A model generated the notes under the pieces. It did not search any database. It was not told the DNA's origin and saw only the letters and a list, made by a program, of their open reading frames with translations. Positions 19,745 through 28,677 of a stretch of DNA of 64,000 bases are shown one piece after another. Source of the stretch: an uncultured Flavobacteriaceae bacterium (GTDB lineage: Bacteria > Bacteroidota > Bacteroidia > Flavobacteriales > Flavobacteriaceae); the NCBI GenBank assembly GCA_947493535.1, contig CANLRK010000009.1, forward strand, positions 1-64,000, in the 5' to 3' direction. A program made the position numbers and the translations under genes. Numbering within the stretch: the stretch's first letter is position 1; each line of letters opens with the position of its first letter.

Positions 19745-19846
19745 ATGATAAAAAAACTAAAAGATAAAAAGAACAAAAGAGTTTTTAATTTTAACTTTCT
19801 AGTATTCAGAGTACAGTCCGATAAATTTATTCCTCCTGGAGAATAA
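19745..19846 (+). CDS. Putative 33-residue basic small protein
   Basis: An ORF of 33 codons beginning MIKKLKDKKNKRVFNF and ending FIPPGE. It has a lysine-rich start and a hydrophobic middle. The support is a well-matched promoter box just upstream (19730-19737) and its location in an otherwise empty 402-base gap (19601-20002). There is no homology I recognise. The rest of the gap is AT-rich with no further signal that I can see. It could be a chance ORF on a non-coding RNA. Confidence 0.35.
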   Translation: MIKKLKDKKNKRVFNFNFLVFRVQSDKFIPPGE

Positions 19847-20002
19847 TCCCTCTATTTTAGTTTAAATATGTGTTCTATATATAAATAAGCTTTGTAATAT
19901 ACATTAGCTTCACCTCTTTATATACTTACATAATAATACAAAAAAAATCACTTAATCTATAAGGTTATATTTTAATAAACCTTAACACTATATATACATT
20001 AA

Positions 20003-20455
20003 ATGGAAACCGTACAATTAAAAATTAATACTTACGACGCTTTTAACAGAATTTCATTACTAGAGATAGAAAAAGTTACTGCTTTTTTATATAAGCATTT
20101 AGGTGAATATGGCGATTCATCAGCTGCTATCAGAAAAGCCATTGAATATGCTGCTAAAGAAAGAACAGGTTTGGGAGGATATATTTTTACTCTTGAAGAT
20201 AAAGATACTATTGTAGCCGCCTGCGTTGTAAATAAAACTGGAATGGATGAATATATACCCGAAAATATACTAGTGTATATTGCTACTCATGAAGAGTATA
20301 GAGGAAAAGGTGTTGGTAAAAAACTCATGCAATACGTAATAGATAATACCAAAGGAGATATTGCGCTACATGTTGAAAAAGATAATCCCGCTAAATTTCT
20401 ATATGAAAAATTAGGTTTTACCAATCCATATTTAGAAATGAGATTAAAGCGCTAA
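20003..20455 (+). CDS. GNAT family N-acetyltransferase
   Basis: A 150-residue acetyl-CoA-dependent acyltransferase. The core motif A reads YIATHEEYRGKGVGKKLMQYV (Q/RxxGxG/A type), followed by the C-terminal AKFLYEKLGFTN signature. It begins an operon with an M20 deacylase (9-base gap) and two PLP racemases. That setting suggests acetylation of an amino acid or small amine later handled by those enzymes, which is an inference from context only. Confidence 0.85.
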   Translation: METVQLKINTYDAFNRISLLEIEKVTAFLYKHLGEYGDSSAAIRKAIEYAAKERTGLGGYIFTLEDKDTIVAACVVNKTGMDEYIPENILVYIATHEEYRGKGVGKKLMQYVIDNTKGDIALHVEKDNPAKFLYEKLGFTNPYLEMRLKR

Positions 20456-20464
20456 GTAACAGCT

Positions 20465-21604
20465 ATGGATGACACTAAAACACTGTTACAATATATACGG
20501 CATGAGTTGCATCGTTTTCCTGAAGTTTCAAACAAAGAATATGAAACACAAAAAAGAATTATTGCTTTTTTACAACAATATAGCTCCGCTCAAATTACAC
20601 CTATAGCTAAAACAGGAGTATTAGCTATTTTTAATAGTGATAAAAAAGGGCAAACTATACTGTTCAGAGCAGATATTGATGCGCTTCCTATTCATGAAGA
20701 AAATACATTTAAACATAAATCAACCATTAAAGGAGTAGCACACAAATGTGGGCATGACGGGCACACTACTATATTACTTGGTTTAGCAAAAAAAATAACA
20801 GAAACCCCTATAAAAACAGGTTCAGTTGTGTTACTTTTTCAACCAGCAGAAGAAAACGGAACTGGAGCCAAAAACGTATTAGAGCATACTTTTTTTAAAG
20901 AAACTAACATCGATTATGTGTTTGCACTACATAATTTACCCGGTTTTTCAAAACATCAGGTTATTATAAAAGAACATGAATTTACCGCTAATGTAATTAG
21001 TACTTCTATTACATTACAAGGAAAAACAGCACATGCTGCCGAACCAGAAAAAGGAATAAACCCTGCTAAAGCAATTGCGGAAATACTCCTTTTCACTGAA
21101 CAAGAATCCATTAACACGCCTCATACTCAAGATTTTTTTCTTGCTACTCCAATCTATATAAATATGGGTACGAAATCTTATGGTGTTGCTGCTGGGTGTG
21201 GTGAAATACACCTAACATTAAGAAGCAGAAGTTTAAAAATTATAAAACAAAAAAAAGACGATTTACAAAAGTTACTCAAAAAACTAGAAAAAGATGAAAA
21301 TTTACAAATCAATACATTATGGTTTGAAGAGTTTTATTCAAATAAAAATAATCCAGACGCTATAAAACACATTAAGTCTGCAGCAACAAAACAGCAATTA
21401 AAAATTAAAAAAATTGATCATCCGTTTAAATGGGGAGAAGATTTTGGTTTATTCACCCAAAAATTTAAAGGAGCTATGTTTGGTCTAGGTGCTGGAAAAA
21501 ACACCCCCGCTTTGCATAACCCAGATTATGATTTTCCTGATAAAATTACTTTAACAGGAGTAGACTTATTTTATACAATTGTGCACGAAATTCAACATAC
21601 ATGA
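20465..21604 (+). CDS. M20-family amidohydrolase / N-acyl amino acid deacylase
   Basis: A 379-residue zinc amidohydrolase of the hippurate-hydrolase/N-acetyl-amino-acid deacetylase branch of M20. Metal and catalytic motifs are FRADIDALPIHEE, AHKCGHDGHTTILLG and QPAEENGTGAKNVL, with ALHNPDYDFPD near the end. It is cytoplasmic and removes an acyl group from an amino acid. Its last codons overlap the next gene by 4 bases (ATGA), so translation of the alanine racemase is coupled. The N-acyl substrate could be the product of the preceding acetyltransferase. Confidence 0.87.
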   Translation: MDDTKTLLQYIRHELHRFPEVSNKEYETQKRIIAFLQQYSSAQITPIAKTGVLAIFNSDKKGQTILFRADIDALPIHEENTFKHKSTIKGVAHKCGHDGHTTILLGLAKKITETPIKTGSVVLLFQPAEENGTGAKNVLEHTFFKETNIDYVFALHNLPGFSKHQVIIKEHEFTANVISTSITLQGKTAHAAEPEKGINPAKAIAEILLFTEQESINTPHTQDFFLATPIYINMGTKSYGVAAGCGEIHLTLRSRSLKIIKQKKDDLQKLLKKLEKDENLQINTLWFEEFYSNKNNPDAIKHIKSAATKQQLKIKKIDHPFKWGEDFGLFTQKFKGAMFGLGAGKNTPALHNPDYDFPDKITLTGVDLFYTIVHEIQHT

Positions 21605-22755
21605 TATACACCTCTCATATAGAAATATCTGAAAACGCTATACAAAACAATATTAAATTTATTCAAAACATTTTAGGAGATGAAACAATTTTTTCATCTG
21701 TTGTTAAGGGTAATGCTTACGGACATGGAATTAATATTTACTGTCCTTTGGCCTATAAATATGGTGTTCGTAATTTTAGTGTTGCCGATGCCAGTGAAGC
21801 TTACCTCGTTAAAAAAAACCTACCATATAACGATGTAAATATTATGATTATGAGCATGATTGATAATGATCAATTATCATGGGCTATAGAAAACGATATT
21901 TCTTTTTATGTTTTTGAAAAAAACAGGCTCCAAGAAGCTTTAAAAATCGCTAATAAAATACATAAACCTGCAAGAATACACCTTGAAGTTGAAACTGGAA
22001 TGAACCGCACAGGTATTGCTTTTAAAGACTTACCAGAAATACTTAAATATATTAAAGCTAACCAAAAGCATCTTATAGTAGAAGGAATTTGTTCTCATTT
22101 GGCTGGTGCTGAAAGTATTTCCAATTACAAGAGAATTACTAAACAAAGAAAAAAGTTTAAAACACTTAAAAAAAAAATAAAACATAGTTATGCTATAACT
22201 CCAATGTATCACTTAGCTAGCTCTGCAGCAACAATACGATACCCTAAAACACATTTAGACTTGGTTAGGGTTGGTATACTTCAGTTTGGTTTTTTTCCTA
22301 CTAAAGAAATATTAGTACACTACCTTACCAAGAAAAAAACTTTCGAAAATCCTTTACAAAGAGTAATCTCATGGAAAACCAAGGTTATGGATGTTAAAAC
22401 TATAAAAGCTGGAGAGTTTATTGGTTATGGCACCTCTTTTTTTACCAATCAAGAAACAAAAATAGCATTAATACCTGTTGGCTACTCTTCTGGGTATAGC
22501 CGCTCATTAAGTAATCAAGGAAAAGTACTTATTAGAGGAAAAAGGTATGATGTTATAGGCACTATTAACATGAATATGATGGCCATTGATATTACCCATG
22601 CTGAAACTATTGAAAAAAACGATGAAGTTGTGCTTATAGGTAAGCAAGGTGATTCTGAAATTACTATTTCGTCATTTAACGACGCTATTCAACTTATCAA
22701 TTACGAACTATTAACCCGACTCCCAGAAAACTTACCAAGAATAATCATAAAATAA
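21601..22755 (+). CDS. alr: Alanine racemase
   Basis: A PLP enzyme that interconverts L- and D-alanine for peptidoglycan. The 384-residue length fits. The PLP lysine is in SVVKGNAYGHG (Lys36). EVETGMNRTGI, the phosphate-binding SSAAT and the second-domain GYGTSFF and VGYSSGYSRSLSN are present. The segment usually RPGIxLYG reads RVGILQFGFF, so the substrate may be broader than alanine. It overlaps the M20 gene by 4 bases and lies 1 base from a second racemase gene. Confidence 0.88.
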   Translation: MIYTSHIEISENAIQNNIKFIQNILGDETIFSSVVKGNAYGHGINIYCPLAYKYGVRNFSVADASEAYLVKKNLPYNDVNIMIMSMIDNDQLSWAIENDISFYVFEKNRLQEALKIANKIHKPARIHLEVETGMNRTGIAFKDLPEILKYIKANQKHLIVEGICSHLAGAESISNYKRITKQRKKFKTLKKKIKHSYAITPMYHLASSAATIRYPKTHLDLVRVGILQFGFFPTKEILVHYLTKKKTFENPLQRVISWKTKVMDVKTIKAGEFIGYGTSFFTNQETKIALIPVGYSSGYSRSLSNQGKVLIRGKRYDVIGTINMNMMAIDITHAETIEKNDEVVLIGKQGDSEITISSFNDAIQLINYELLTRLPENLPRIIIK

Positions 22756-22756
22756 T

Positions 22757-23857
22757 ATGGCAGAATTAATTATTTACGCAGAACGGATAAAAAGCAATAT
22801 AAAAACCTTAAGCAGTTTTTTTGAAAAAAATAATATAGAATGGAGCTTAGTAACTAAAGTTTTTTCTGGTGATAAAACTTTTTTAAAAGCTATTCTAACT
22901 CCAGATGTCACCAAAAAAATTAATTCAGTAGGAGACTCTAGGTTAACTAGTTTGCGCAACTTAAGAGAAGTAAACCCTAACATAAGAACAATTTATATTA
23001 AACCGCCAGCAAATATATATGCTGATGATGTGGTGGAATACGCAGACATCTCCTTAAACAGCTCCCTCACTACAATCAAGCGTCTAAATGAAGCCGCTAA
23101 GAAGAAGAAAAAAACACATCAAATAATTATTATGATTGAGCTTGGCGAACTACGCGAAGGTGTTAAAAGAGACGATATTCTTGGTTTTTACGAGCAAATT
23201 TTTGAACTATCAAATATTGAAGTTATTGGTATTGGTTCTAACTTAGGCTGCATGTATGGCGTAGAACCTACTTACGATAAACTTCTGCAGCTTTCACTAT
23301 ACAAAGAATTGATTTCTGCTAAGTTTAATAAAGACTTGAAATATGTTTCTGGCGGAACATCTATTACCCTACCGCTAATAGAAAATAAAAGTATTCCTAA
23401 AGAAATTAATCATTTCAGAATAGGAGAAGCTGCTTTTTTTGGAATAAGCCCGCTAGAAAACAAACAATTTCACAACCTATACACTGAAACTTTTGAGTTT
23501 TATGCAAACATTATTGAATTAGAAGAAAAAAAAATCGTACCAGACGGAGTTATTAACGAAGCCAATATAGGGCATACAACCGATTATAATGAAAATGATG
23601 TGCAAGAAACTTCCTATAAGGCTATTTTAGACTTTGGGATGCTTGATGTAGATAAAAATGATATACATACTGACGATACTGACATTTCTTTTGTAGGAAT
23701 TACTTCAGACATGCTAGTTATTGATGTAGGCCTTAATAAAAATAAAAAAACAGGTAAACCTAAATATAAAGTAGGAGATAAAATTAAATTTAAACTAAAT
23801 TATATGGGAGTAGCTCGATTATTAAGCTCTAAGTTTATTGATAAAATATATCGCTAA
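22757..23857 (+). CDS. Alanine/ornithine racemase family PLP enzyme (COG3457)
   Basis: A 366-residue PLP barrel protein of the group that includes ornithine racemase (Orr) and YhfX. The PLP lysine is in WSLVTKVFSGD (Lys34). Further motifs are MIELGELREGVKRDD, GSNLGCMYG, SGGTSITLPL, FRIGEAAFFG and the C-terminal beta domain GDKIKFKLNYMGVARLLSS. It is distinct from the alr gene beside it and probably acts on another amino acid. It is the last chromosomal gene before the island: only 13 bases separate its stop from the left attachment site. Confidence 0.83.
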   Translation: MAELIIYAERIKSNIKTLSSFFEKNNIEWSLVTKVFSGDKTFLKAILTPDVTKKINSVGDSRLTSLRNLREVNPNIRTIYIKPPANIYADDVVEYADISLNSSLTTIKRLNEAAKKKKKTHQIIIMIELGELREGVKRDDILGFYEQIFELSNIEVIGIGSNLGCMYGVEPTYDKLLQLSLYKELISAKFNKDLKYVSGGTSITLPLIENKSIPKEINHFRIGEAAFFGISPLENKQFHNLYTETFEFYANIIELEEKKIVPDGVINEANIGHTTDYNENDVQETSYKAILDFGMLDVDKNDIHTDDTDISFVGITSDMLVIDVGLNKNKKTGKPKYKVGDKIKFKLNYMGVARLLSSKFIDKIYR

Positions 23858-23870
23858 ACTATTTTTTACC

Positions 23871-23885
23871 TACTTCCCGATACAA
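23871..23885. repeat. Left attachment core (attL)
   Basis: TACTTCCCGATACAA is identical to the copy at 60159-60173. Joining the left flank to mnmE through this core gives FCIGK followed by TAG at 23870-23872. So the uninterrupted chromosome would have had mnmE converging on the racemase gene with only about a dozen bases between stops. Confidence 0.85.
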
Positions 23886-23920
23886 TATTTAACTAACCCT
23901 GTATTCATTGGTACTACTGC

Positions 23921-23977
23921 ATTTGGGCAACAAATAGCATACAAAAAACATATAAAAAGAGAAGATTAGCAACAACT
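23921..23977. repeat. Left arm-type integrase/excisionase sites
   Basis: GCAACAAAT at 23927-23935, within a 15-bp stretch (23921-23935) identical to 60018-60032, and GCAACAACT at 23969-23977. The spacing from the core (about 40 to 100 bases) is typical for arm sites of tyrosine recombinases. Confidence 0.55.
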
Positions 23978-24011
23978 ATTAATAAATAGAGCTACAAATA
24001 TAGCATAAAAA

Positions 24012-24034
24012 AAACCGCTCGATTAGAGCGGTTT
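24012..24034 (-). terminator. Terminator of the DUF6266 gene
   Basis: Arms AAACCGCT (24012-24019) and AGCGGTTT (24027-24034) with a 7-nt loop. On the minus strand the stem is followed by eight U residues. It lies 20 bases after the stop of the DUF6266 gene. Confidence 0.85.
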
Positions 24035-24054
24035 CCAAATAAAAACACCAAGCA

Positions 24055-24696
24055 TTAATTAGCTGTACCAGAGCCTAAATAAATACTGTTTGATACTTGA
24101 CTACTATCAGCAGTAATAAAAGCCATAAATAGCTCTACCGTATCTCCTGCATAAGTTGTAGGGATTGAAATAATTTGAGAACCTACTGTTCTGTCTGCTC
24201 CATCAAGTAAAGAAATAGATTCCTTTTTTGATGGATTGTAAACCAATAACATCGCCTTGTCAGTAGCATTTGCGTTACCTTCAGCAGAGTTATCATCCCA
24301 CCCAAAAGTTACTTCTCCAGCAGTTGCTAAATCAGTCGTCGGGTTTAACGCACCAGATAAACCTCCGCGACTTACTAAAGCGTTTGGATAGTCAACAACA
24401 AAGTTAGGTTCAGTACCTGTAATCGCATTATTCAACACATACGACATTGCAGCATTAAATTCTGTTTTCTTAACAGCTAATCCTTTATACCCTAACTTAA
24501 TAAAAGGCTTTACAGCCTGTAAAAATTCTAAAGTGGCAGTAAACTTCGTTCTTTGGTTTACTTGACCAACAGTTCTTGGATTGGCTACACTTGAGGGTTT
24601 AATTCTAATGTAATCAATTCCTTTCCAGCTTCCACCGATAACGTTTCCAACCTTACCTGAAAGCCCTCCTAAAATACCTTGGGAAATTTTACCCAT
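24055..24696 (-). CDS. DUF6266 family protein
   Basis: A 213-residue protein of a Bacteroidota family I recall as DUF6266, seen in the opening MGKISQGILGGLSGKVGNVIG, then WKGIDYIR and PSSVANPRTVGQVNQRTKF. The glycine-rich start, the central helical stretch and the beta-rich C-terminal half with many small residues look like a structural or assembly protein. There is no signal peptide. It is the outermost gene at the left end of the island, with its own terminator. The function is unknown. Confidence 0.72.
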   Translation of the reverse strand: MGKISQGILGGLSGKVGNVIGGSWKGIDYIRIKPSSVANPRTVGQVNQRTKFTATLEFLQAVKPFIKLGYKGLAVKKTEFNAAMSYVLNNAITGTEPNFVVDYPNALVSRGGLSGALNPTTDLATAGEVTFGWDDNSAEGNANATDKAMLLVYNPSKKESISLLDGADRTVGSQIISIPTTYAGDTVELFMAFITADSSQVSNSIYLGSGTAN

Positions 24697-24821
24697 AACA
24701 TAAATAATTTAAATGAAACTTATTTTTCTTCGGACTTGGTACGGACTTAACACGAAGTTGTACCTTCCGATTGAATATATGGCAAATTTTATGCTATTCG
24801 TTAGATATGGATTTTGTTGCT

Positions 24822-25262
24822 TTAGATTGCTTCTTTTTGCATTTTAGAAAATAAACTTTGAATGTATGATACTTTCAAATCTGCCATTTTTGAAATGACT
24901 TTTTGAAGTTCGGCTTCTTTTTTACTAATCGCTGACACTATATTAATATGCTTTTGCAATTGAAATTCATTATTTATTAATGATATAAAACTATTTTTTA
25001 GAGTATTTCTGCAATCATCTATTGAAATAAACGGAATAACACTTCCTTTTAAATGGTAAGCGTAAAAACCGCCTATTTGTAACATCATAGATAAGTTAAA
25101 AAGTGTGTGTTTTACCTCTTCTGTTGTAGTAGTGACAACGAAACAGTTAGCACAGGATTTTAAGAGTGGTTTTCCGCTGTTTAGCCCTTTGTTTAGTATA
25201 AAAAAATGAGGGTTTGAGTAAGCTTTTCCGACTTGGTGTGTTTTTAGTTCAAAAGTTGACAT
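24822..25262 (-). CDS. DUF6943-like protein of mobile elements
   Basis: A 146-residue protein beginning MSTFELKTHQVGKAY and containing HFFILNKGLNSGKPL, CANCFVV and KGSVIPFISI. I recognise this pattern from proteins (DUF6943, from memory) carried by Bacteroidota conjugative and mobilizable elements. I use the ATG at 25260-25262. The reading frame is open for 34 more codons upstream, but that part runs across the REP-like palindrome at 25280-25305 and has no family resemblance. The function is unknown. It may be left over from a mobilization region. Confidence 0.62.
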   Translation of the reverse strand: MSTFELKTHQVGKAYSNPHFFILNKGLNSGKPLLKSCANCFVVTTTTEEVKHTLFNLSMMLQIGGFYAYHLKGSVIPFISIDDCRNTLKNSFISLINNEFQLQKHINIVSAISKKEAELQKVISKMADLKVSYIQSLFSKMQKEAI

Positions 25263-25279
25263 AGCTATCCAATTTAAAA

Positions 25280-25305
25280 TTGCTTCGCTACGCTTCGCGC
25301 CATTA
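25280..25305. repeat. REP-like GC-rich palindrome, copy 1
   Basis: A segment built around TTGCTTCGCTACGCTTCGCG in AT-rich DNA. It shares the core CGCTACGCTT with a second copy at 49661-49690. It resembles the short dispersed palindromes common in Bacteroidota intergenic DNA. Confidence 0.45.
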
Positions 25306-26010
25306 TTTTTTTTTGAAAAGAAAAAAGATAGCCATAGTTGTTGTGGCGTGGGTAAGGCTGTCAAGGTTTTTGGATAAAAGTTTTTTTATTGAATGACTAA
25401 ATCAAAAAAAAAGGTATTGAAAAAAGTTTTATTCAAAACCCGTAGGGCTTGACCTTTATAGCCTTGTGCGGTTGGCAGAGGTAGCCACATATATTTGCCA
25501 TCTTTTTTTATTTTAATATTTCAAATTGGTTTAAACTTGATTGAAATTGCCTTTAACTTTTCTGGGGAATTAACACTTAAAAAAATAGGTTGCATTTTGT
25601 TATTAAGTGTTGGATGAAGCGTTTGTATGGGTAGCGTTTTAAATAGTTGTTTGATAAAACAGCATTTAAACAAGCTACTTATACAGGACTTTTAGACAAT
25701 AGCTAATTGCTTTTTTTGAGGCACGAGAAAAAGCAATATGCTATGGGGTATTACTACACTTTATAAACCTATTTTTTTATAACCGCTGACTTGGGTGGTG
25801 GGGAAAAGTGGACTTTTATATTTGTTAACGAAATGAAACAAACAAAGACTTGAGGTAAGGAATACTTGGACTTAACGATGGTTTTGTGCAGCTTGAATGA
25901 GGTAACGAATATTATTATCAATTAACGGAAACCTTAAAATGTTCAAATGTTTAATGTTAGTTCAAAATGTGGTTTAATGTACGGAAGTGCGCGTTGGAAT
26001 AGCGGATATT

Positions 26011-26104
26011 TTACATAATACCAGTTATAGCTACAAAATGCATTAATACTGCGATAGCAAACCTTTGAAAAGTGCCGTTTGCTACTATAACTTGTATTAT
26101 GTAA
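26011..26104. repeat. 94-bp interrupted palindrome
   Basis: Three nested stems: TTACATAATAC (26011-26021) with GTATTATGTAA (26094-26104); TTATAG (26025-26030) with CTATAA (26085-26090); and TAGCAAAC (26055-26062) with GTTTGCTA (26077-26084). The first two are separated by a symmetric 3x3 internal loop. A 24-nt bulge lies on one side and the apical loop is 14 nt. All paired positions match exactly. Confidence 0.7.
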
Positions 26105-26336
26105 CATAGCTTGGGTGAGTTTAGGGTTTTATGATAAAATAATAACAGAATAGCTTTTTGCAGTTTGGTTTGATTTTATGAAAACCAAAGCTGTAATATG
26201 CTATTACCTTAAAGACAAAAAAAACGCTAAACTTGTTTGGTGAGCGGAACAACACAAAAGACAGAGGATTTTGAGCTTTCGTCAGGCTCAAGACAAGGCA
26301 AGCGAAAAAACTGGGTTTTGGGTTGTGGGGAATAAA

Positions 26337-26362
26337 AAAGAGCCTTCCGAAAAAGACTCTTT
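26337..26362 (-). terminator. Terminator of the metal-resistance block
   Basis: Arms AAAGAG (26337-26342) and CTCTTT (26357-26362). On the minus strand the stem is followed by a U run. It lies 10 bases after the last gene of the 20 kb leftward block. Confidence 0.7.
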
Positions 26363-26371
26363 CATTATTGC

Positions 26372-26866
26372 TTAATGGTCGTGATTTGAATGGTCATCAC
26401 TTTCTTCTTCACCAGATTGATTCATCATCATTTCGTGGTCGTATTTACAACAACCTGGTAAACCATCATATGCTTCTTCATCACCTGCTACTTTTTCGGT
26501 ATCATATCCTGAAGCTGCGATTGCTTTATGGATTGCCATTGCATCGGTTTTTGTATCATCAAAAGACACATCAATCTTCTTTTTATCGACATCCCAATTA
26601 GCACTTGCAACACCTTCAACACCGTTAGCTGCTTTTTCGATAGTGTTTTTACACATTCCGCAATTTCCTCTTACACCAAAAGACAGGTCTGTCATTGCCA
26701 TATCTTTTGACATTTCAGTAGTTGTGGTTTCTGTTTCTTTTTTGGTTTCGTTTTTACAACTTGTTAAACCTAATGCTGCTATTACAGCTACACTTAAAAT
26801 TACTTTTTTACTCACGTCGATTACATTTTTGTTTTTGTGTTCGTGATTTTTCTTTGAAAAATTCAT
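26372..26866 (-). CDS. Periplasmic lipoprotein with heavy-metal-associated (HMA) domain
   Basis: A 164-residue exported metal-binding protein. A hydrophobic signal ends in lipobox LTSC, so it is probably lipid-anchored. A ferredoxin-like HMA domain follows, with metal site NCGMC and AIAASGYDTEKVAG. Near the C-terminus are GCCKYDHEMMM and a His/Asp tail (DDHSNHDH). The unusually long basic N-region (about 20 residues) hints that the true start may be a GTG closer to the hydrophobic core. It is last in the Cus/Cop operon, 32 bases after the adaptor gene, and likely shuttles or buffers copper outside the inner membrane. Confidence 0.82.
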   Translation of the reverse strand: MNFSKKNHEHKNKNVIDVSKKVILSVAVIAALGLTSCKNETKKETETTTTEMSKDMAMTDLSFGVRGNCGMCKNTIEKAANGVEGVASANWDVDKKKIDVSFDDTKTDAMAIHKAIAASGYDTEKVAGDEEAYDGLPGCCKYDHEMMMNQSGEEESDDHSNHDH

Positions 26867-26898
26867 TGTTTAAAATTTAATTGTTATTACTTGATTTA

Positions 26899-28677
26899 TT
26901 ATTCTATTACTTGTTTTACTTCACCACAGGTTAGCATTGCTTCGCCAAAATATGGATTGATTACTTTTTCTTCTTTGCTTAACCAATAAGCACCATTATT
27001 GTTATCTGCCATTGGACAAAATTCTACATAGACCTTTTCATTGATACCAAATAGTTGTACAGCATTGATTAGATGTGATGATAAATGTTTAAAATGGTCT
27101 CTTTGTGATTTTATATCGGACGTTTCAGAAATTGAAGTTGCAGAAGATTTTATTTCGCCTTCTAATGACATCCAATGGTTATGCGCCTTATTATCTGACA
27201 ACAATTTCATATCTACTTTGTTCAATTTATTTAATAAAGTTGTTGTGTTTGCTGAAGTACTTATTGAATCTTCTTTTACTAAAGCATCTTTTAAATTGAT
27301 ATACGCATTGTAAACACTATTTAACTGTTGTTGAAATTTCTCTGATACTTCCAAACGCTCATTCATATTAGTGTGGTCACTTTCTTTGTTAGATGCATTG
27401 TTATCCATACCTAAATGACCTTCGTGTCCAGTCATTACTTTACCACCATCTTTATTCATCATAGACTTTTTGCCTTGTAATTGTGCTGCTGCATCAACCG
27501 TAAATGTTCCGTTAGTCACTATTTCATTTCCAACAAATAAACCTTCTACAACTTCATATTCATTACCAATTTGATTGCCTAATTTAATTTCACGCATTTC
27601 AAAAATAGGTTGGTCTGGATTTGTTTTAAGGTACACCACAGAACGTTCACCTGTCCATAATACAGAAGATGCAGGAATTGATAATACTTCATCATTTTTA
27701 GCTGTACTGCCTTCAATATTTGCGGTTACAAACATTCCTGGTTTAAATACATCGTCCTTATTGCTTAAAACAACACGTAAGGTTACAGTTCTTGTTTTCG
27801 TGTTTAAAACTGGGTCAATGAAATCAACTTTACCTTTAAATTCCTTGTTAGGATAAGCGTTGGTTGTAATCATCACTTCCTGTCCTTTTTTAAAGCGGTC
27901 AATCTGATTTTCATACACATCAAAATTTCCCCAAACTGTGTTGAGATTGGCAATTTTTAATAAGGGTTGTCCTTGTTTGATGTAATCGCCTTGCTCTACC
28001 AATTTTTCTGTAACAGTACCCGAAACGGTTGCATAAACAGGAAAGTTTTCTTTTACTTTTCCTGTTTCTTCAATCTGGTTGATTTGATTTTCAGAGAGTT
28101 TCCATAATTTCAATTTATTACGGACTGCTTTGTATAAAGCAGGTTGAGATTCTTTTAAAGAAGCTGCTGTGATTAATTCTTGTTGTGCTGCATAGAGTTC
28201 TGGCGAATAAATGGTTGCCAATAATTGACCTTTACGAACTTCTTCGCCTGTAAAACTCACATTCAAACGTTCAATTCTTCCAGCGAAATAACTTACCTGT
28301 ACTGCATTGGCTTCTTCGTTTTCAGCAATTTTACCAGATAACTTTATGGTGTTGCCTTCAACATTTCCCTTGCCTACAACAGTTGTTTGAATATTGGCTA
28401 ATGCCATCGCATTTTCTGTTAGTTTAAATTGGTCTGCCATTAAGCCATCACTTCCGCTTTCCGCAGGAATTAAATCCATACCACAAATGGGGCAGTCGCC
28501 TGGCTCTGGTTGCATAATCTGTGGATGCATAGAACACGTCCACATTTGATTGGTTGCTGCAACCGCATCGTGATTATGGTCTATTTCTTCATTTGATGAG
28601 CCACCAAAAAGCAACCAACCCAATAACACACCTACTACGAGTATGCCAATATATATGACTATTTTATTATTTTTCAT
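26899..28677 (-). CDS. cusB: Cus-type RND efflux periplasmic adaptor (CusB-like)
   Basis: A 592-residue membrane-fusion protein. An N-terminal hydrophobic anchor (about 6-25) is followed by a heavy-metal-binding domain WTCSMHPQIM...CPICGMDLIPA. The barrel-sandwich and beta-barrel parts of an RND adaptor come next (VEGNTIKLSG, GRIERLNVSFTGEEVRKGQLL, PVYATVSGTVTEKLVEQGDYIKQG). The C-terminal 160 residues match the DUF3347-type domain, also likely metal-binding. It links the CusA pump to the CusC outer-membrane channel encoded a few genes upstream. Its start overlaps the DUF305 gene by 11 bases. Copper or silver is the most likely cargo. Confidence 0.88.
   Translation of the reverse strand: MKNNKIVIYIGILVVGVLLGWLLFGGSSNEEIDHNHDAVAATNQMWTCSMHPQIMQPEPGDCPICGMDLIPAESGSDGLMADQFKLTENAMALANIQTTVVGKGNVEGNTIKLSGKIAENEEANAVQVSYFAGRIERLNVSFTGEEVRKGQLLATIYSPELYAAQQELITAASLKESQPALYKAVRNKLKLWKLSENQINQIEETGKVKENFPVYATVSGTVTEKLVEQGDYIKQGQPLLKIANLNTVWGNFDVYENQIDRFKKGQEVMITTNAYPNKEFKGKVDFIDPVLNTKTRTVTLRVVLSNKDDVFKPGMFVTANIEGSTAKNDEVLSIPASSVLWTGERSVVYLKTNPDQPIFEMREIKLGNQIGNEYEVVEGLFVGNEIVTNGTFTVDAAAQLQGKKSMMNKDGGKVMTGHEGHLGMDNNASNKESDHTNMNERLEVSEKFQQQLNSVYNAYINLKDALVKEDSISTSANTTTLLNKLNKVDMKLLSDNKAHNHWMSLEGEIKSSATSISETSDIKSQRDHFKHLSSHLINAVQLFGINEKVYVEFCPMADNNNGAYWLSKEEKVINPYFGEAMLTCGEVKQVIE

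Larger units (their letters stand above)
25263..26336. other. 1.07 kb structured non-coding region
   Basis: No convincing coding sequence on either strand. It holds the REP-like GC-rich palindrome (25280-25305), a 94-bp interrupted palindrome (26011-26104) and, at the right edge, the terminator of the metal operon. This location inside a mobile element suits an origin of transfer or replication, but no nick site is identified. Confidence 0.5.

Noticed and set aside
25263-25364. 34-codon upstream extension of the DUF6943-like gene
   Set aside because: It translates the REP-like palindrome. The family start MSTFELKTH is at 25262.
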